In this document: in pieces, positions 1 to 10,154 of the stretch
How positions within the stretch are numbered: the stretch's first letter is position 1
Layout: each line of letters opens with the position of its first letter
Assembly (NCBI GenBank): GCA_030278955.1
Contig: JAOANR010000009.1
Coordinates: 34,573,504 to 34,637,503, forward strand
Source: Hygrophila difformis
Taxonomy: Eukaryota; Streptophyta; Magnoliopsida; Lamiales; Acanthaceae
DNA: 64,000 bases
Direction: 5' to 3'
Translations under genes and position numbers: made by a program
The notes under the pieces: model-generated
What the model saw: the letters and a program-made list of their open reading frames with translations, nothing else
What the model was told of the DNA's origin: nothing
Database searches by the model: none

Positions 1-150
1 CATGCAGGCAACACTTCAAATGGCACACTAACAGTATTGAGAGAGATACAAATGAAATGATAACCAGAAAAGGTGTTCCATCAATTCATTTCATCTAGTC
101 TTGTTTTTAGGCACAAAAGTACAAGAATGTGCCACATGCTAAAGATAAGT
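1..150. other. Unclassified flank left of the hAT-type MITE
   Basis: No coding sequence, repeat or element end could be recognised here. It is the flank into which the element starting at 159 inserted; its last bases run into the 8-bp target-site copy at 151-158. Confidence 0.4.
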
Positions 151-171
151 GTTGGGTTTAGGGCTGGGGAA

Positions 172-346
172 AAATACCGAATATACCGCATACCGCACAT
201 ATCGTATCGAAAAAATACCGAGAATACCGAAATTTTCGGTATACCGTAATTTTCGATACGGTACCGTACCATAAGATTTCGATACGGTAACGGTATAAAT
301 TTTTTGATACCGCGGTATACCGTTACTGTACCGAACTTGGTATATA
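172..346. repeat. Left subterminal TACCG repeats of the hAT-type MITE
   Basis: Dense copies of ATACCG and CGGTAT in both orientations, for example ATACCGAATATACCGC, directly inside the left terminal repeat. Clustered short subterminal motifs are typical transposase-binding regions of hAT elements. The same motif fills the other end. Confidence 0.75.
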
Positions 347-530
347 CCGCGTGAAACTTTTGACAAATTTCGTCAACACGAGTATTTTATAAAATATCCC
401 AAGTTTGAATTTATTAAATGAAAAGAGTTAAGAGTTATGATTCGTGGGAAAGGGGTTTAAGGATATATTTCACTTTTTATTACTCATGTGAGAAACTTTG
501 ATTTCAAATGGCGCGATGAAAATCCCCAGC

Positions 531-545
531 CATGAAACTTTTGAC
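531..545 (-). other. Internal copy of the LTR end inside the solo LTR
   Basis: On the minus strand this reads GTCAAAAGTTTCATG, a copy of the LTR terminus about 190 bases before the real terminus at 352. It is followed by a TGGC-starting sequence similar to the leader that follows a primer-binding site. Element D has the matching copy at 37879-37890. Confidence 0.65.
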
Positions 546-1104
546 AATTTCCCACTATATGAGTATTTTCTGAAAAAAAAATCATAATCCTGGATGGACG
601 AACCGCCAAGGCTTCCACCGATCACTGTCCGGACCATGCAAAATAACAACTAGTAATTAATATTCAGACAACGAGCTAGTTTATCCGTGTGGGGATACCC
701 GCCAACATTAGTCTGATATATTCCTCACTAGCTGTTTCACACAACACGGAACAGACAAGAAATAAATAAATAAAAGAAAATATTTTTTGAGTCATCTTGT
801 ATGAGAAACATTGGTTTCTCATGCAAGGTATGGAAATTATTCCATAATTACTCTTTATGTCTAAATAATCACTCATTCCATAATAAATTAATTACAGTCT
901 GGATTATATACTTAGATCATTAGAGTTCAATCATGTGTAGAATAGTCTTTTAATGAGGAATTGAACAAAATTCTTTATATCAAATTAATCATGGGTTGAG
1001 ATCATTAGATTTCAACCTCAAAATATTAATATAAAGGTTCAATTAATTAATGGGGAGAGATGGAGAGTGAAGATTTTGGCAAGAAGGTGCCATGCATGTC
1101 ATGA

Positions 1105-1556
1105 GACAGAGTTTGTGTCGTGAACCGTGGGTCCACGACAGGGGGATCATGACAGAGAGGTGGGAAATGAGAGATTGGATATTTTGAAAATTAGGGTTTG
1201 TTGTGTCGCTAGACAAAAATCCGTGTCGCTAGGGGTGACCTCGCGACAAGGATCTAGCGACACAAGGTTAGAAAATTCAACAAGGGCATAATCTCTGGTC
1301 GCGGAACAAGGGGTGTGTCGCGGACCATGGGTCCGCGACAAGAGTTTCGCGACAGAGCCCTTCCAGAATAAAATTGCAAGCATTTGGGTCCTCGGTCGCT
1401 AATCAAGGGTTGTGTCGCGAACCGTGGGTTCGCGACAGGATTGCCTCGCGACCAAGGGTTTTGAAAGTTATCAAGTGTTCTTTGGCACTCATGTCACTAA
1501 ACTGCCCTCCTGTCGCTAGACGTTGTCCCGCGACAGGAAGTGGCTAGCGACATGAG
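1105..1556. repeat. Array of GTCGCG inverted motifs, downstream cluster
   Basis: Repeated inverted motifs such as GTCGCGGACC facing GGTCCGCGAC (around 1317-1341) and TCGCGAACC facing GGTTCGCGA (around 1412-1437), with half-sites CGCTAG and TAGCG between them. Spacers vary in length. The cluster lies downstream of the minus-strand TATA box of the solo LTR, in the predicted transcribed part. Confidence 0.8.
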
Positions 1557-2200
1557 TGTGTTCAGAACACATGTCAGAAAAGTAAAATGGAACAGTGGCA
1601 TGCATTACGCGTGATCTCACCCAGTTCAGATTCAAAAGTAAAACTAAGCTGAAAATAACCGAACAAAATTTAAATCTAGCTAGAACATGCTTGAACAAAA
1701 GATAAACTAAACTGGAACAGTAATTAAAACAAAGCAGAATCCTAATCTAGGTGTGATCACTCATATACATGAAACATTATCCAAAGAGAAAGTCACCAAA
1801 CAGTGACATAAAATGGGAAATAAAGGTCAAATGACCCAAAAGAAAAGGAAAGCAGTGATAAATCCATGGGGTGTGAAACCCATTTCATGATTTTTGGGAC
1901 ACATTTCAAGAATATTCTCCCATTTTATTAAGTGGGTGTGTTAATACCCATGATTTGGGTACTACAAAACCCTAAAAACAAAGTTTAAAACAAGAAAACA
2001 AACTGTAAACTCTGGCTAAACTAAAACTGGAAACTAAACTAATCTAAACCACTGCTAGTGCATGAATTAAATAATACAAAAAAATTAAGCTAAGCTAACC
2101 TAACCTAAAAGAAAATTACCTACCAACTGAGCTCCCAACTTGTCTCCAAGACTATGTTTCTGATCCCAAAAAAAAACTGCTTTCTCAAGGGAATCACCTC

Positions 2201-2210
2201 ATATTTATAG
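2201..2210 (-). promoter_or_regulatory. TATA box of the solo LTR
   Basis: CTATAAATAT on the minus strand, about 630 bases from the LTR start at 2838, in the position of an LTR core promoter. It lies between the two motif arrays, about 70 bases from the upstream one. Confidence 0.6.
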
Positions 2211-2281
2211 AAGTGAAACCCTAGGCCCATGGGCCTTGGTCTGGAGCCCATTATGTCACAAGACATCACACACATCACAAA

Positions 2282-2545
2282 TCCTGGCGCGGAACCACGC
2301 GGTGTGGCGCGGAATGAGATTGCATGTCGCAAAGCTTCACGGCTGGGTCTTGGTCTTCAATTTGTGTATCTGTGTCGCTAGCCATGCCTGTGTCGCGAGG
2401 GCATGGATCGCGACTGGAGTATCGCGACCGGGAACTGGGGACATGGCTTCTTCTCCACTTGCTGCTTGTTGTGTCGCCAAACCCTCCTGTGTCGCGAGGC
2501 CATGGACCGCGACACAGGAGCTTCCGCGACCGGGTGCTCCTGGAC
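2282..2545. repeat. Array of GTCGCG inverted motifs, upstream cluster
   Basis: Second cluster of the same family of motifs (TGTCGCGAGG, CCATGGACCGCGACAC, CCGCGACCGG), in the predicted U3 region of the minus-strand solo LTR. Nearest edge to the TATA box is about 70 bases. It occupies the place where the related D LTR has its AATTCGAATT array. Confidence 0.8.
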
Positions 2546-2843
2546 TCACTAAATTGGGCCAGATGGGCCGAAATTGTTCTTTTTGTGGGCTTTTCTTTCT
2601 TTTCCCCATCTTGTTCATTCCTTTTTCTTTTTCTCATGTTTTTGGATTTTTCTAACATAAATGTGTAATAAAATTACATATTTATGTATTTCTCATACCA
2701 GCTCAGTATTTTTACAATTATGCATAAATCAGTCCAATTCAACTGCTTTCTTATTTAATATAAGACCTGAATGCGATCAAATGCCCGTTTTAGACACGGA
2801 AATGGATTGAAAATAATGGTCATTTTTTGCCATTATCACCGCG

Positions 2844-3240
2844 GTATCGGTATATCGGTATGTACCGATTGTTTGGTATGTCGGTATATACCACGATACC
2901 GGTATATACCGCAATACCGATATGCTGGTATGTAGCGAAAATTTCGTATGTAGGTATATACCGCAATACCGGTATGTCGGTATGTATCGAATGTTCGGCA
3001 TGTCGGTATATACCGCGATACCGGTATGTCGGTATGTACCGAAGGTTCGGTATAGCAGTATATACCGAACTTACCGAAATGTCGGTATGACAACGGTATT
3101 GAAATATTTCATACCGAGACTTTCGGTATACCGAAGATCGGTATACCGAAAGGTTCGGTACGACAATGGTATGAAAATTTTCATACCGTAAAGTTCGGTA
3201 CGGTATACGGTATGGCGAAATTTTTTCGGTATACCGTACC
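2844..3240. repeat. Right subterminal TACCG repeats of the hAT-type MITE
   Basis: A run of GGTATACCG/CGGTATGT units with loose periodicity (GGTATGTCGGTATATACCG and variants). Open frames across it encode repetitive Y-R-Y-I-type peptides only because of the repeat; they are not genes. Confidence 0.75.
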
Positions 3241-3271
3241 GACCCACCCCTAGTTGGGTTACCTGTAATAA

Positions 3272-3537
3272 TACTTCCTCCGTTTTGATATAATTGCACC
3301 ATTTGTATAGTGTTTATTATTCATGGAGTAACTTTGATTAATATTTTTGACATAGTTATACAAGATAAAACGTAGTCAAGTGGGATCTTGTTGGATTCGT
3401 CTAATTTACGTAGTTTTAGAATATCAAATTTTTATAATTTTTATTTTTATACAATTTGAGTTATTATGATTTAAATACGTGTATTGGATTGCGTAAAACG
3501 CAGAAATGGAACAGTTATTAAAAAAACAGAGGTAGTA
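3272..3537. mobile_element. Stowaway-like MITE 1
   Basis: The element body is 3274-3535, with TA at each side (3272-3273 and 3536-3537). Ends are CTTCCTCCGTTTT and, inverted, CTACCTCTGTTTT. Small size, A/T-rich interior, TA target and CTNCCTCYG terminal repeats fit Stowaway (Tc1/mariner) MITEs. A sibling sits at 4485-4733. Confidence 0.8.
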
Positions 3538-3960
3538 TTAATTATCATGCACATGTATAATATATATTGTTGAAAACATAATTAAAATATTATTTTATAG
3601 GTGCCCCACACAAAACTAAAATAAATTGGAAGAAGATTGCTTGGAAGTTGAAACTTTAAATGATTCTACAGTCTAATCTAACATTCTTTTTTTTAACTTT
3701 CAAAATTTTTATGTAATTTTTTCAAGTACTACACAGAGCTAGTGTTCAAGCAATAATTTCCTTTCACATAAAACAATAAACCAGACAACAAAGTGAGTCA
3801 TTCAATTGATCAAAGTGAATCATTCAATTAATCGCTTGAAGCTAATTGTGTTGCGTAATTATAGAAGCTCTCATCAGTCTGCATTTCTTCCCAGTAGGGA
3901 AACAACGGATAATGGTATATTTTACTTCAAGAAATTATTTCTACCCTGGAACATGCACGA
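3538..3960. other. A/T-rich stretch without recognised content
   Basis: No convincing frame or repeat. The last 60 bases may already belong to the 5'-truncated LINE, since a reverse-transcriptase-like frame opens near 3961. Confidence 0.35.
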
Positions 3961-4484
3961 TTGTTTGTGAAGGGAGTGGTTTTAAAAAGCAATCTGCCTA
4001 AGGTCTATGCAACTCATAAGATGCATCTCCCTGAAATGTGTACACAAACCATCATAGCTTGTGTCCGTATCTTGAGTTTTTCTGTATTATCGAATGGTTC
4101 ACCACTTCCTGTTATTCGTTCTGGACGAGGTGTGAGGCATGGGGGTCCATTGTCTCCGTACTTTTTTGTCAATCTTATGGAGAAACTTACCTGATTGACT
4201 TTGAAAGAGGTTGATCGTGGGCATTGGATGCCACTGCAACTTAGAGCCGGACGCCTTGGTATGTCTCATATATATTCGCGGATGATTTGGTTTTTTGTGC
4301 TTCCATGGATGAAGATAGTTTGGCATGAATGGCTGATGTTCTCTCAAGGTTTGGATCGCGGTCGGGCTTATATCATGAATCATGAAAAATTCGCGGATTT
4401 CTGTTCGCCTGGAGCCTCCTTGTTAGAGAAGGGTTGGCTCCAAAATCATTTACCTATACATGTCACTAATAAGCTTGGTAAATA
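3961..4484 (+). pseudogene. LINE reverse transcriptase fragment
   Basis: The frame from 3961 contains SFSVLSNGSP followed by RGVRHGGPLSPYFFVNLMEK, matching the plant LINE RT block whose usual form is RGLRQGDPLSPYLF. A TGA at about 4192 and a frameshift follow. The next frame (4195-4566) runs SHIYSRMIWFFVLP, a shifted version of the FADD catalytic block, so the catalytic aspartates are not readable in one frame. Non-functional. Confidence 0.8.
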
Positions 4485-4733
4485 CTTCCTCTGTTTTGTT
4501 TTAATTGCAACATGTTGGGATATGACACTGTCCACACAAACACTTTCACTTAAAGTTTTATCCTAGTTATACATGGCAAGTGAGATCTTGTTAGATTCGT
4601 CTCGTCGTGTAGTTTTTAAATATCGAACTTTTAGAATTTTTAGTTGTACCGAACTTGAGTTATTAAAGATTTTAAATGTACATTGTAGTGCGTGCTGGGT
4701 GGGTCCGTAGCAATTATAAAAAAATACAGGAAG
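4485..4733. mobile_element. Stowaway-like MITE 2, inside the LINE
   Basis: Ends CTTCCTCTGTTTTG and, inverted, CTTCCTGTATTTT. TA precedes it at 4483-4484; the right copy at 4734-4735 reads AA, apparently one substitution. Bridging the element puts the LINE frame back in register (N-K-L-G-K-Y-L-G before and after), which independently fixes the insertion point. Related to the MITE at 3274-3535 by its terminal and subterminal bases. Confidence 0.78.
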
Positions 4734-4735
4734 AA

Positions 4736-5623
4736 TTTAGGATTCACTATTATTCATTGTCGAACGCGAATTGAGTATTTTGATATGTTAATGCATAGAC
4801 TTCAAGGTAAGATAGCAGCTGGTCATCTTGCCTACTAAATAAAGCTGGGCATCTTACTATGGGAAGGGCGGTTCTAGCTTTAGTACCAGTTTATAACATG
4901 CAATTACACTTACTTTTGGTGGTCGTGTGTTACGACTCTTCACAAGCTTGTGAGGAAATGGATCTGGAAAGTAGTTGAGGGGATAGCTCTTCGCCTTGTT
5001 GGGTGGGATTGTGTCAAACGTCCGCGTTGCCTTGGGTATCTTGGCCTAAAGAAAACTCGACAAATGAATTTGGCTTTTCTAGCTAGGTCATAAACTTTGG
5101 GATTATTTGATGCAACCAGAAAAATTGTGTGAGCCTGCTGTGAAGGACAAGTATGGTAGGGGTCATGCTAGTTTCCGGGTGGATCATTATCGTGGTACTA
5201 AGATTTTGAAGGCGTTATGTCATGTAGGGAAGGTTTTTAAACAATGTTATGGGGTGCGGATTGGAGATGGGACATGTTCTTTCTGGTATGTTGCATGGTG
5301 GTGTGGGCAATGTCTTTCATTGCAAGTTCCGTTTGTGCATTAGAGTGATGTGGACTTGCGAGTGAAAGACTTGATTGAGAATCGGACATTTCAGCTTCAC
5401 GATGAAGTTGTTGTTTGCTCCTGTTTTAGCAGAAAACTTCCACTAATTCCTGGTATTGCCAAAAGCCGGAGGAATTGTGACTTCATTGGAGATACAGATC
5501 CACTAAGTGTTTATGGAACATCACACATTCGCTGCATGTCCACATTTTGGTGGCACCACCAAGACACAGATAAGGTAAGGTCGTATCGTGGCTGCTCCAC
5601 TCACCAATGCCGCTGTTGGTAGA
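4736..5623 (+). pseudogene. LINE fragment downstream of the RT
   Basis: Translations in mixed frames show LGFTIIHCRTRIEYFDMLMH, then a GYLGLKKTRQMNLAFLA block near 5030-5090 corresponding to the GGLGIR...MNLALLAK block of plant LINEs. The frame 5107-5343 gives LCEPAVKDKYG and IGDGTCSFWY, matching the following conserved region. Several stops and frameshifts. Ends at the GTAGA target copy (5619-5623) where element A inserted. Confidence 0.75.
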
Positions 5624-6173
5624 TGTAATACCCGAGAATTTTGCAACATAAAATAAATAAATAAAATAAATAAATAAATATAATAAAAATGATAAAGGGA
5701 TAAAGAATCATAAAAGATGAGAAATGAAATTTAAATTAAAAAGGAATCAAAATTCCGAGAACCCGGGAAGCCGAAGACAATTTAATCGAATGAATGGGTA
5801 CACGGGGACCCGACACCGATAGACTCAATAACTCGAGTCCAAATATAAATTTAGGTCCGAATAAATTTAAGATAGGAAATCGGAGCCCGAATATACCCCG
5901 GGAATCGGAATTCGGGAGCATAGAGGGATAGAAACCCGAAAGAGAGGCGGAAAAGCACGACGGATCGCACGACCCGCCCGGACCGAAGTCCAGGCAAGAG
6001 TCGCGCGGTGGCCGCGCGGTGAAGAGGGAAGACCGCGCCACGACCGCGCCACTTGACAGATTCGCCCGTTGCGTGAATCTCTCGCCCGAACGCGGATTTT
6101 TCGACTTTCGGTTGAACATCTTCCGACCCAAGACCTTTAGGTCAGACCTTGGACGCCCTAGATCTTAAATATC

Positions 6174-6181
6174 TATAAATA
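6174..6181 (+). promoter_or_regulatory. TATA box of the element A 5' LTR
   Basis: TATAAATA, 550 bases into the LTR and followed by a C/T-rich leader; the matching copy in the 3' LTR lies at about 10964. Confidence 0.6.
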
Positions 6182-7462
6182 AGACCTCCTAAGAGCTCCG
6201 AATACATTTGAAACCCTACGAAATCCTTCTATACGTCGAAACCCTAATCCCGGAGTCGTCGGAGGCACAACACCGAGAGAAGGGACTGACTTGGACGAAT
6301 TTGAGATCTTCTATCGCCTTGGTAAGATCCGATCTATTCCTCTATACATTCTTGATTCGAAAACAAATCCTAACCTCATCCTTTTTCTATTCTAAACCCC
6401 CGATCCGAATCGAGAGCGAAGAACCCGACAAACAGAGAGGATAAACGGAGGACGGGAAGCCACGCCTCCGAATCGACGATCCCGGACGCTCAACAATCGG
6501 TAAGTTAACGCTTACTTTGGTTTTGGGTTGTTAAAAGATTCGAACTATAAATGTAATGGAACCCTATCTAAAATCTGTCTACACCGGCGCAGCGTTTTTG
6601 TTGAATTTATTCGAACCCTTTAAAGCGTTCAAACAAGAAAACTTAAAACACGAAAAACATTCCTAAGACACTGATCTAGCTCCTGCAAAAATTTCATAAT
6701 TTTTCATCGTGTTTTGCTATCCGAAACTGATCGTGAACGAGCCTGCGTTAGATTTAGATCTTGAAACGATGATAGATTCCTTATTCGAACTTGTTGGTGA
6801 TTTCTACCTTAGATCTAGACCGATCTAGGCTTGATGTTGAACATAAGAGTTGTAGATCTATACTTTATAAATACCTCCGTAAAATTTCAGAGTTTTCCGT
6901 AATGATTTGATATATGAAATCCACCCCGAACCGAACTGGTTTAAAATCGAATCTTGAAACTGGACAGAACATAGGTGCGAACTTGTTGACGTTTTTGACT
7001 ATGGTTCTAGGCCGAATTAGATCTTTAGCCGAACATGAAAGTTGTAGATAATTGTCTTAAGATGGTCTCTGTAAAATTTCATCAAATTTAGAGTTCATTT
7101 GCTATGGTAGATCTCGAAACTTTTAAACTGCTGTGTGAAAACGCGGACAGGTTTTTGCCCTGACGAAAATTGGAGTTGTTGAACTGTTTCGGTATCTCGG
7201 ATCGAAAAAGTTAAAACACGAAAGTTGTAGATCTCGACGTTTTGGAGTCAGTCGTGAAATTTCGGAATTGTTAAAATTAAAACTGATTTTAAACGAATTT
7301 TAGAGTAAACTGTGGTTGACCGAGTCAAAACTTGAAATCTTGTTGAAACGGTGAAATTAACCTTTGAGGTTGAAACGGATAGAAATACTTTGAAATACGA
7401 TACGCGAAACGAGAAGATTAAAATATTGCGGGTTATGACTAAGCTAGATACTGTCAATGTTC

Positions 7463-7637
7463 TCTGCGACTTGGGACATAAGAGCCCAAGTGTATGTCTA
7501 GGTTGACGTAAGAGCCCTAGCGAAACACTGATCGTATGGCTAGCGGACGGATTAACTCTAATTAAAAGATCGACCATGATACTTGTGGACATAAGAGCCC
7601 AGGCGTAAGGCTGGCGGACATAAGAGCCCTAGCGATG
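7463..7637 (+). repeat. ACATAAGAGCCC short repeats in the A LTR
   Basis: Four copies of A(C)GTAAGAGCCC or ACATAAGAGCCC followed by AGCG-like bases, at about 7476, 7508, 7591 and 7618, spaced irregularly. The same array is in the 3' LTR near 12264-12425. Function unknown. Confidence 0.6.
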
Positions 7638-8292
7638 GTGATCTGTAAAAGAAACGAAACGAGACATCTATAAGAGATTCAAATCAAATCCTTGATAAAA
7701 TGTGCTTTTAAATTTATGTCAATTTATTTAATTACTTGCAAGCTATATTTATGATCTTATGAAATCCCTGTCTTTTAAATTTTGCAATTAAATAATTATT
7801 AGATGAATGAATAAATGGGGTGTTATGTACATGTTTTCTGTAAATTTAATTAAAGGCTTTGAAACCCCATAATCATGTCTGTGTTAACTTACTCAGCAAG
7901 TTTTGCTGACCAAACCATATTTTTCCCCTGTTTGTTTCAGAGTTGAAGAATATGCATCGTCATATGCATACATGGGAATTTTGGGGAATTACATTATACT
8001 TTAAATTTTGTATTAGACTAGATATTGCATGAACGGGCCTGTTTAACCCGTGTTTTGGCCATGTTGGCCCTATATTTAAATTCCGCTGCATTATATATGT
8101 AAATATTATTTTCCGCTGCAACTGTAAAGATATTATTTTCAAATTATATATGAATGGGCTGTTTGAATGTTTTAAATTCTGAAAAACCCTAGCCTTGCAT
8201 CTCTTTAGCAAGTTCGGAGAAACCGTGTCTTGCTAGGGAGGTGTGGCGGTGACACCCCGACCTGGGTGACCAAAAACCGGGGTGTTACAAGG

Positions 8293-8306
8293 TGGTATCA
8301 GAGCCC
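8293..8306 (+). other. Primer-binding site of element A
   Basis: TGGTATCAGAGCCC three bases after the 5' LTR, complementary to the 3' end of initiator tRNA-Met, the usual primer of plant chromoviruses and copia elements. Confidence 0.88.
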
Positions 8307-8342
8307 AGAATATTTTAAAGCTATTTATTTTAAAGAAAATAT

Positions 8343-8368
8343 CTGATACCAAGGTGGTATCAGAGCCC
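8343..8368 (+). other. Second primer-binding site with inverted flank
   Basis: TGGTATCAGAGCCC occurs again at 8355-8368, 62 bases after the first. It is preceded by TCTGATACCA (8343-8352), so the two form a 10-bp perfect inverted repeat around a short spacer. TCTGATACCA is the 3'-terminal sequence of initiator tRNA-Met including CCA. The segment could fold in RNA and hide the second site. Confidence 0.7.
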
Positions 8369-9007
8369 GGATATTTTTAAGCTAGTATTTTTAAACTATT
8401 ATTTTTAAACCATTATTGTTTTTAAACTATTATTAACATTTTGACTATTATTTTAAATTTTAAAGTATTATTTCCATGGAGGAATTTTTTTTTTTATATT
8501 AAAACCCATGGGAAAAATATATATAGTGCATAAATTATTTTTGGAGGGGGAAATCTACATTTGCATTTGCATATTGCATCTCTTTTATGTAGAGAACTTA
8601 GAATCTTTGCGAGTTTGAACTTAGAATCTTGGCGAAGTTGAACCTAGAATCTTGGCGAAATTAACGTAGATCTCTTGTTACACCTATATAATCTTGAGGC
8701 ATGACATCGAACTAGAAACAATAACTAGAGACTGATCTTGCCTTAGTTCTAGATCTCATTGATCTATGCGTTCGCCTAAACATAACAATCCTCGACCTTA
8801 GCCATTCCTACCCTTGTGCAAATTAGAAAACTTCTTCATGTGGAACAATAAAAATCAAGTTTTATTAAAACACTCTTTATTCCAAAAATCTTGTTTGGAT
8901 TTCCAAACAACAAATCCGAGAATTTGAAATTTGAAATTTACGAAACGTCTCATTCGAGCGATCTATCTAAACCAAGATAAGCTAATCTATACACGTTACA
9001 ACAGAAA
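8369..9007 (+). other. Leader of element A
   Basis: A/T-rich untranslated leader between the primer-binding sites and gag. It includes a repeated CTTAGAATCTTGGCGAA-like unit (about 8588-8660, three imperfect copies). No coding sequence seen. Confidence 0.55.
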
Positions 9008-10126
9008 ATGGCGCCTAGGAGGAAACCAAGGAAGGTGAGTCCAAACGGCACTGACGCTAACCTTTCCAACACGCCCAACAACAGTGAAAGTCCTCAGAAC
9101 CTAGGAGAGCGAGTGCCTCAAGCACCCAATAATATGGAAGCACGTTTAAAATCTGTAGAGGAACTCCTTGTAGCATTGGGAAATGCCGAGGTGCATAGGG
9201 TACAAACAGTACCTCCGCCAGTAGCCCGAGTCAACTACTTGGCATTAGTGAACCCTTACAACCCACCCCATTATGACGGCCAAGAGGATCCGGCGAAGTT
9301 GGAAGGTTGGATCCGTACCTTTGATAAGCTCTTGAATGCTATCAAGTGCCCTAATGAGGAGAAGATACACGTAGTAACCTACTACCTAGGAGGCGAAGCC
9401 GATGAGTGGTGGCAAAATCTCCAAGCAAATTCAGTGGAAGACGAAGAAGCCTACACCTGGGAGGAACTTAAGGAAGCTTTGAGGGAAAGATTCTACCCAC
9501 TGAGCACCAAGACTGCGAAGTACGAGGAATTCATCAACTTAAAGCAAGGTGCACAAACGGTACAAGAGTACTACAACAAATTCAAGGAGCTAGTACGATT
9601 CGCTGCGAGGATAGTACCAACCGACTCTGACAAGGCTCAGAAATTCGAGATGGGTCTGAACCTTAGTATCCGGGAGATACTTGCAGTAGGACAATTCACG
9701 AACCTGCAGACGATATATGATCGCGCCGTATCAATTGCTCGAATCCAGCAATTGAAGCGTAAGGAACATGGTGAGTCGAGCAAGGACTCGCAAGGACTTG
9801 AGAAGAAGGATCGGAAAGACAACAACAACAAGTCTAGGAAAGACAATGGATCCCGAAGGAAAGGAAATAAAGGTCTCAACAGTGGGGGAGACGACAACCG
9901 TGGTGCGTTTATACCGCGTTGCCCACGATGCAACCATGCACATCTGGTGCGCCAATGCCCGAAGCCTGGAACCTGCCGTAGGTGCGGCAAGCTTGGTCAC
10001 AAGGTTAGTGGATGTCGAACGCCAGAGGAGGCGATCGAAAAGAGAGTAGATTTGGTGAACCTTCAGCAAGGGGAGAGCGATGAGGAACAAGACCAAAACC
10101 CGAATCCCCTTGAGAATAATGAATAG
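9008..10126 (+). CDS. gag: Gag polyprotein of element A
   Basis: An intact frame of 372 codons starting at ATG 9008 (AAAATGG context). Residues about 75-250 form a retrotransposon gag (capsid) domain: the PHYDGQEDPAKLEGWI block and the YYLGGEADEWWQ and FKELVRFA blocks are typical of plant Ty3/gypsy chromoviruses. A charged K/R/N-rich linker leads to two CCHC-type zinc knuckles near residues 303-336 (C-x2-C-x4-H-x4-C, then CRRCGKLGHKVSGC). It would form the particle and bind the RNA. It is the only protein of the element, so enzymes must come from elsewhere. No premature stop. Confidence 0.93.
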   Translation: MAPRRKPRKVSPNGTDANLSNTPNNSESPQNLGERVPQAPNNMEARLKSVEELLVALGNAEVHRVQTVPPPVARVNYLALVNPYNPPHYDGQEDPAKLEGWIRTFDKLLNAIKCPNEEKIHVVTYYLGGEADEWWQNLQANSVEDEEAYTWEELKEALRERFYPLSTKTAKYEEFINLKQGAQTVQEYYNKFKELVRFAARIVPTDSDKAQKFEMGLNLSIREILAVGQFTNLQTIYDRAVSIARIQQLKRKEHGESSKDSQGLEKKDRKDNNNKSRKDNGSRRKGNKGLNSGGDDNRGAFIPRCPRCNHAHLVRQCPKPGTCRRCGKLGHKVSGCRTPEEAIEKRVDLVNLQQGESDEEQDQNPNPLENNE

Positions 10127-10154
10127 ACAGTTATGGGGACATAACTGAAGTCCT

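Larger units (their letters stand above)
347..2843 (-). mobile_element. Solo LTR of an Athila-like family, with CCGCG target copies
   Basis: The LTR proper is 352-2838, flanked by CCGCG at 347-351 and 2839-2843. Read on the minus strand it starts TGATAATGGC and ends CAAAAGTTTCA, the same terminal bases as the LTRs of element D (33329 and 62971). The first 240 bases from 2838 downward align by eye with the start of the D LTR, as do the last 190 bases. No internal region or second LTR is present, so this is a solo LTR from LTR-LTR recombination. It belongs to a sister family of D: the middle differs and carries a different motif array. Confidence 0.88.
159..3252. mobile_element. hAT-type MITE split by a solo LTR
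   Basis: The ends read TAGGGCTGGG at 159 and CCCACCCCTA up to 3252, imperfect inverted repeats (9 of 10) of the TAGGG-type used by many plant hAT elements. The 8-bp direct repeat GTTGGGTT lies immediately outside both ends (151-158 and 3253-3260); 8 bp is the hAT target-site length. Removing the inserted LTR (352-2838 plus one 5-bp target copy) leaves about 600 bp with no transposase frame, so it is non-autonomous. Both subterminal regions are packed with TACCG/CGGTA repeats. The superfamily call rests on TSD length and terminal bases; the boundaries are direct observation. Confidence 0.85.
5624..8289 (+). repeat. 5' LTR of element A
   Basis: Nearly identical to 10414-13078; TG...CA ends. 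Open frames inside (for example 6208-6444 and 7248-7592) recur in the other LTR only because the LTR is duplicated, and show no protein family. A TATA box lies at 6174 and a short tandem motif at 7463-7637. Confidence 0.95.

Noticed and set aside
2236..2668. Several 90-139-codon frames on both strands
   Set aside because: They are by-products of the GC-rich inverted-motif array in the solo LTR; no frame is favoured.
2777..3302. Overlapping frames with repeated Tyr/Arg/Ile peptides as a repetitive protein gene
   Set aside because: Frames on both strands all come from the TACCG subterminal repeats of a MITE, and no start context or family match exists.
7248..7592. 114-codon minus frame conserved in both A LTRs (also 12037-12381)
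   Set aside because: Conserved only because the LTR is duplicated; no domain, and opposite to the direction of transcription.
8343..8368. A tRNA gene at the tRNA-Met-like sequence
   Set aside because: Only the 3' end sequence is present; no cloverleaf, no A or B box.
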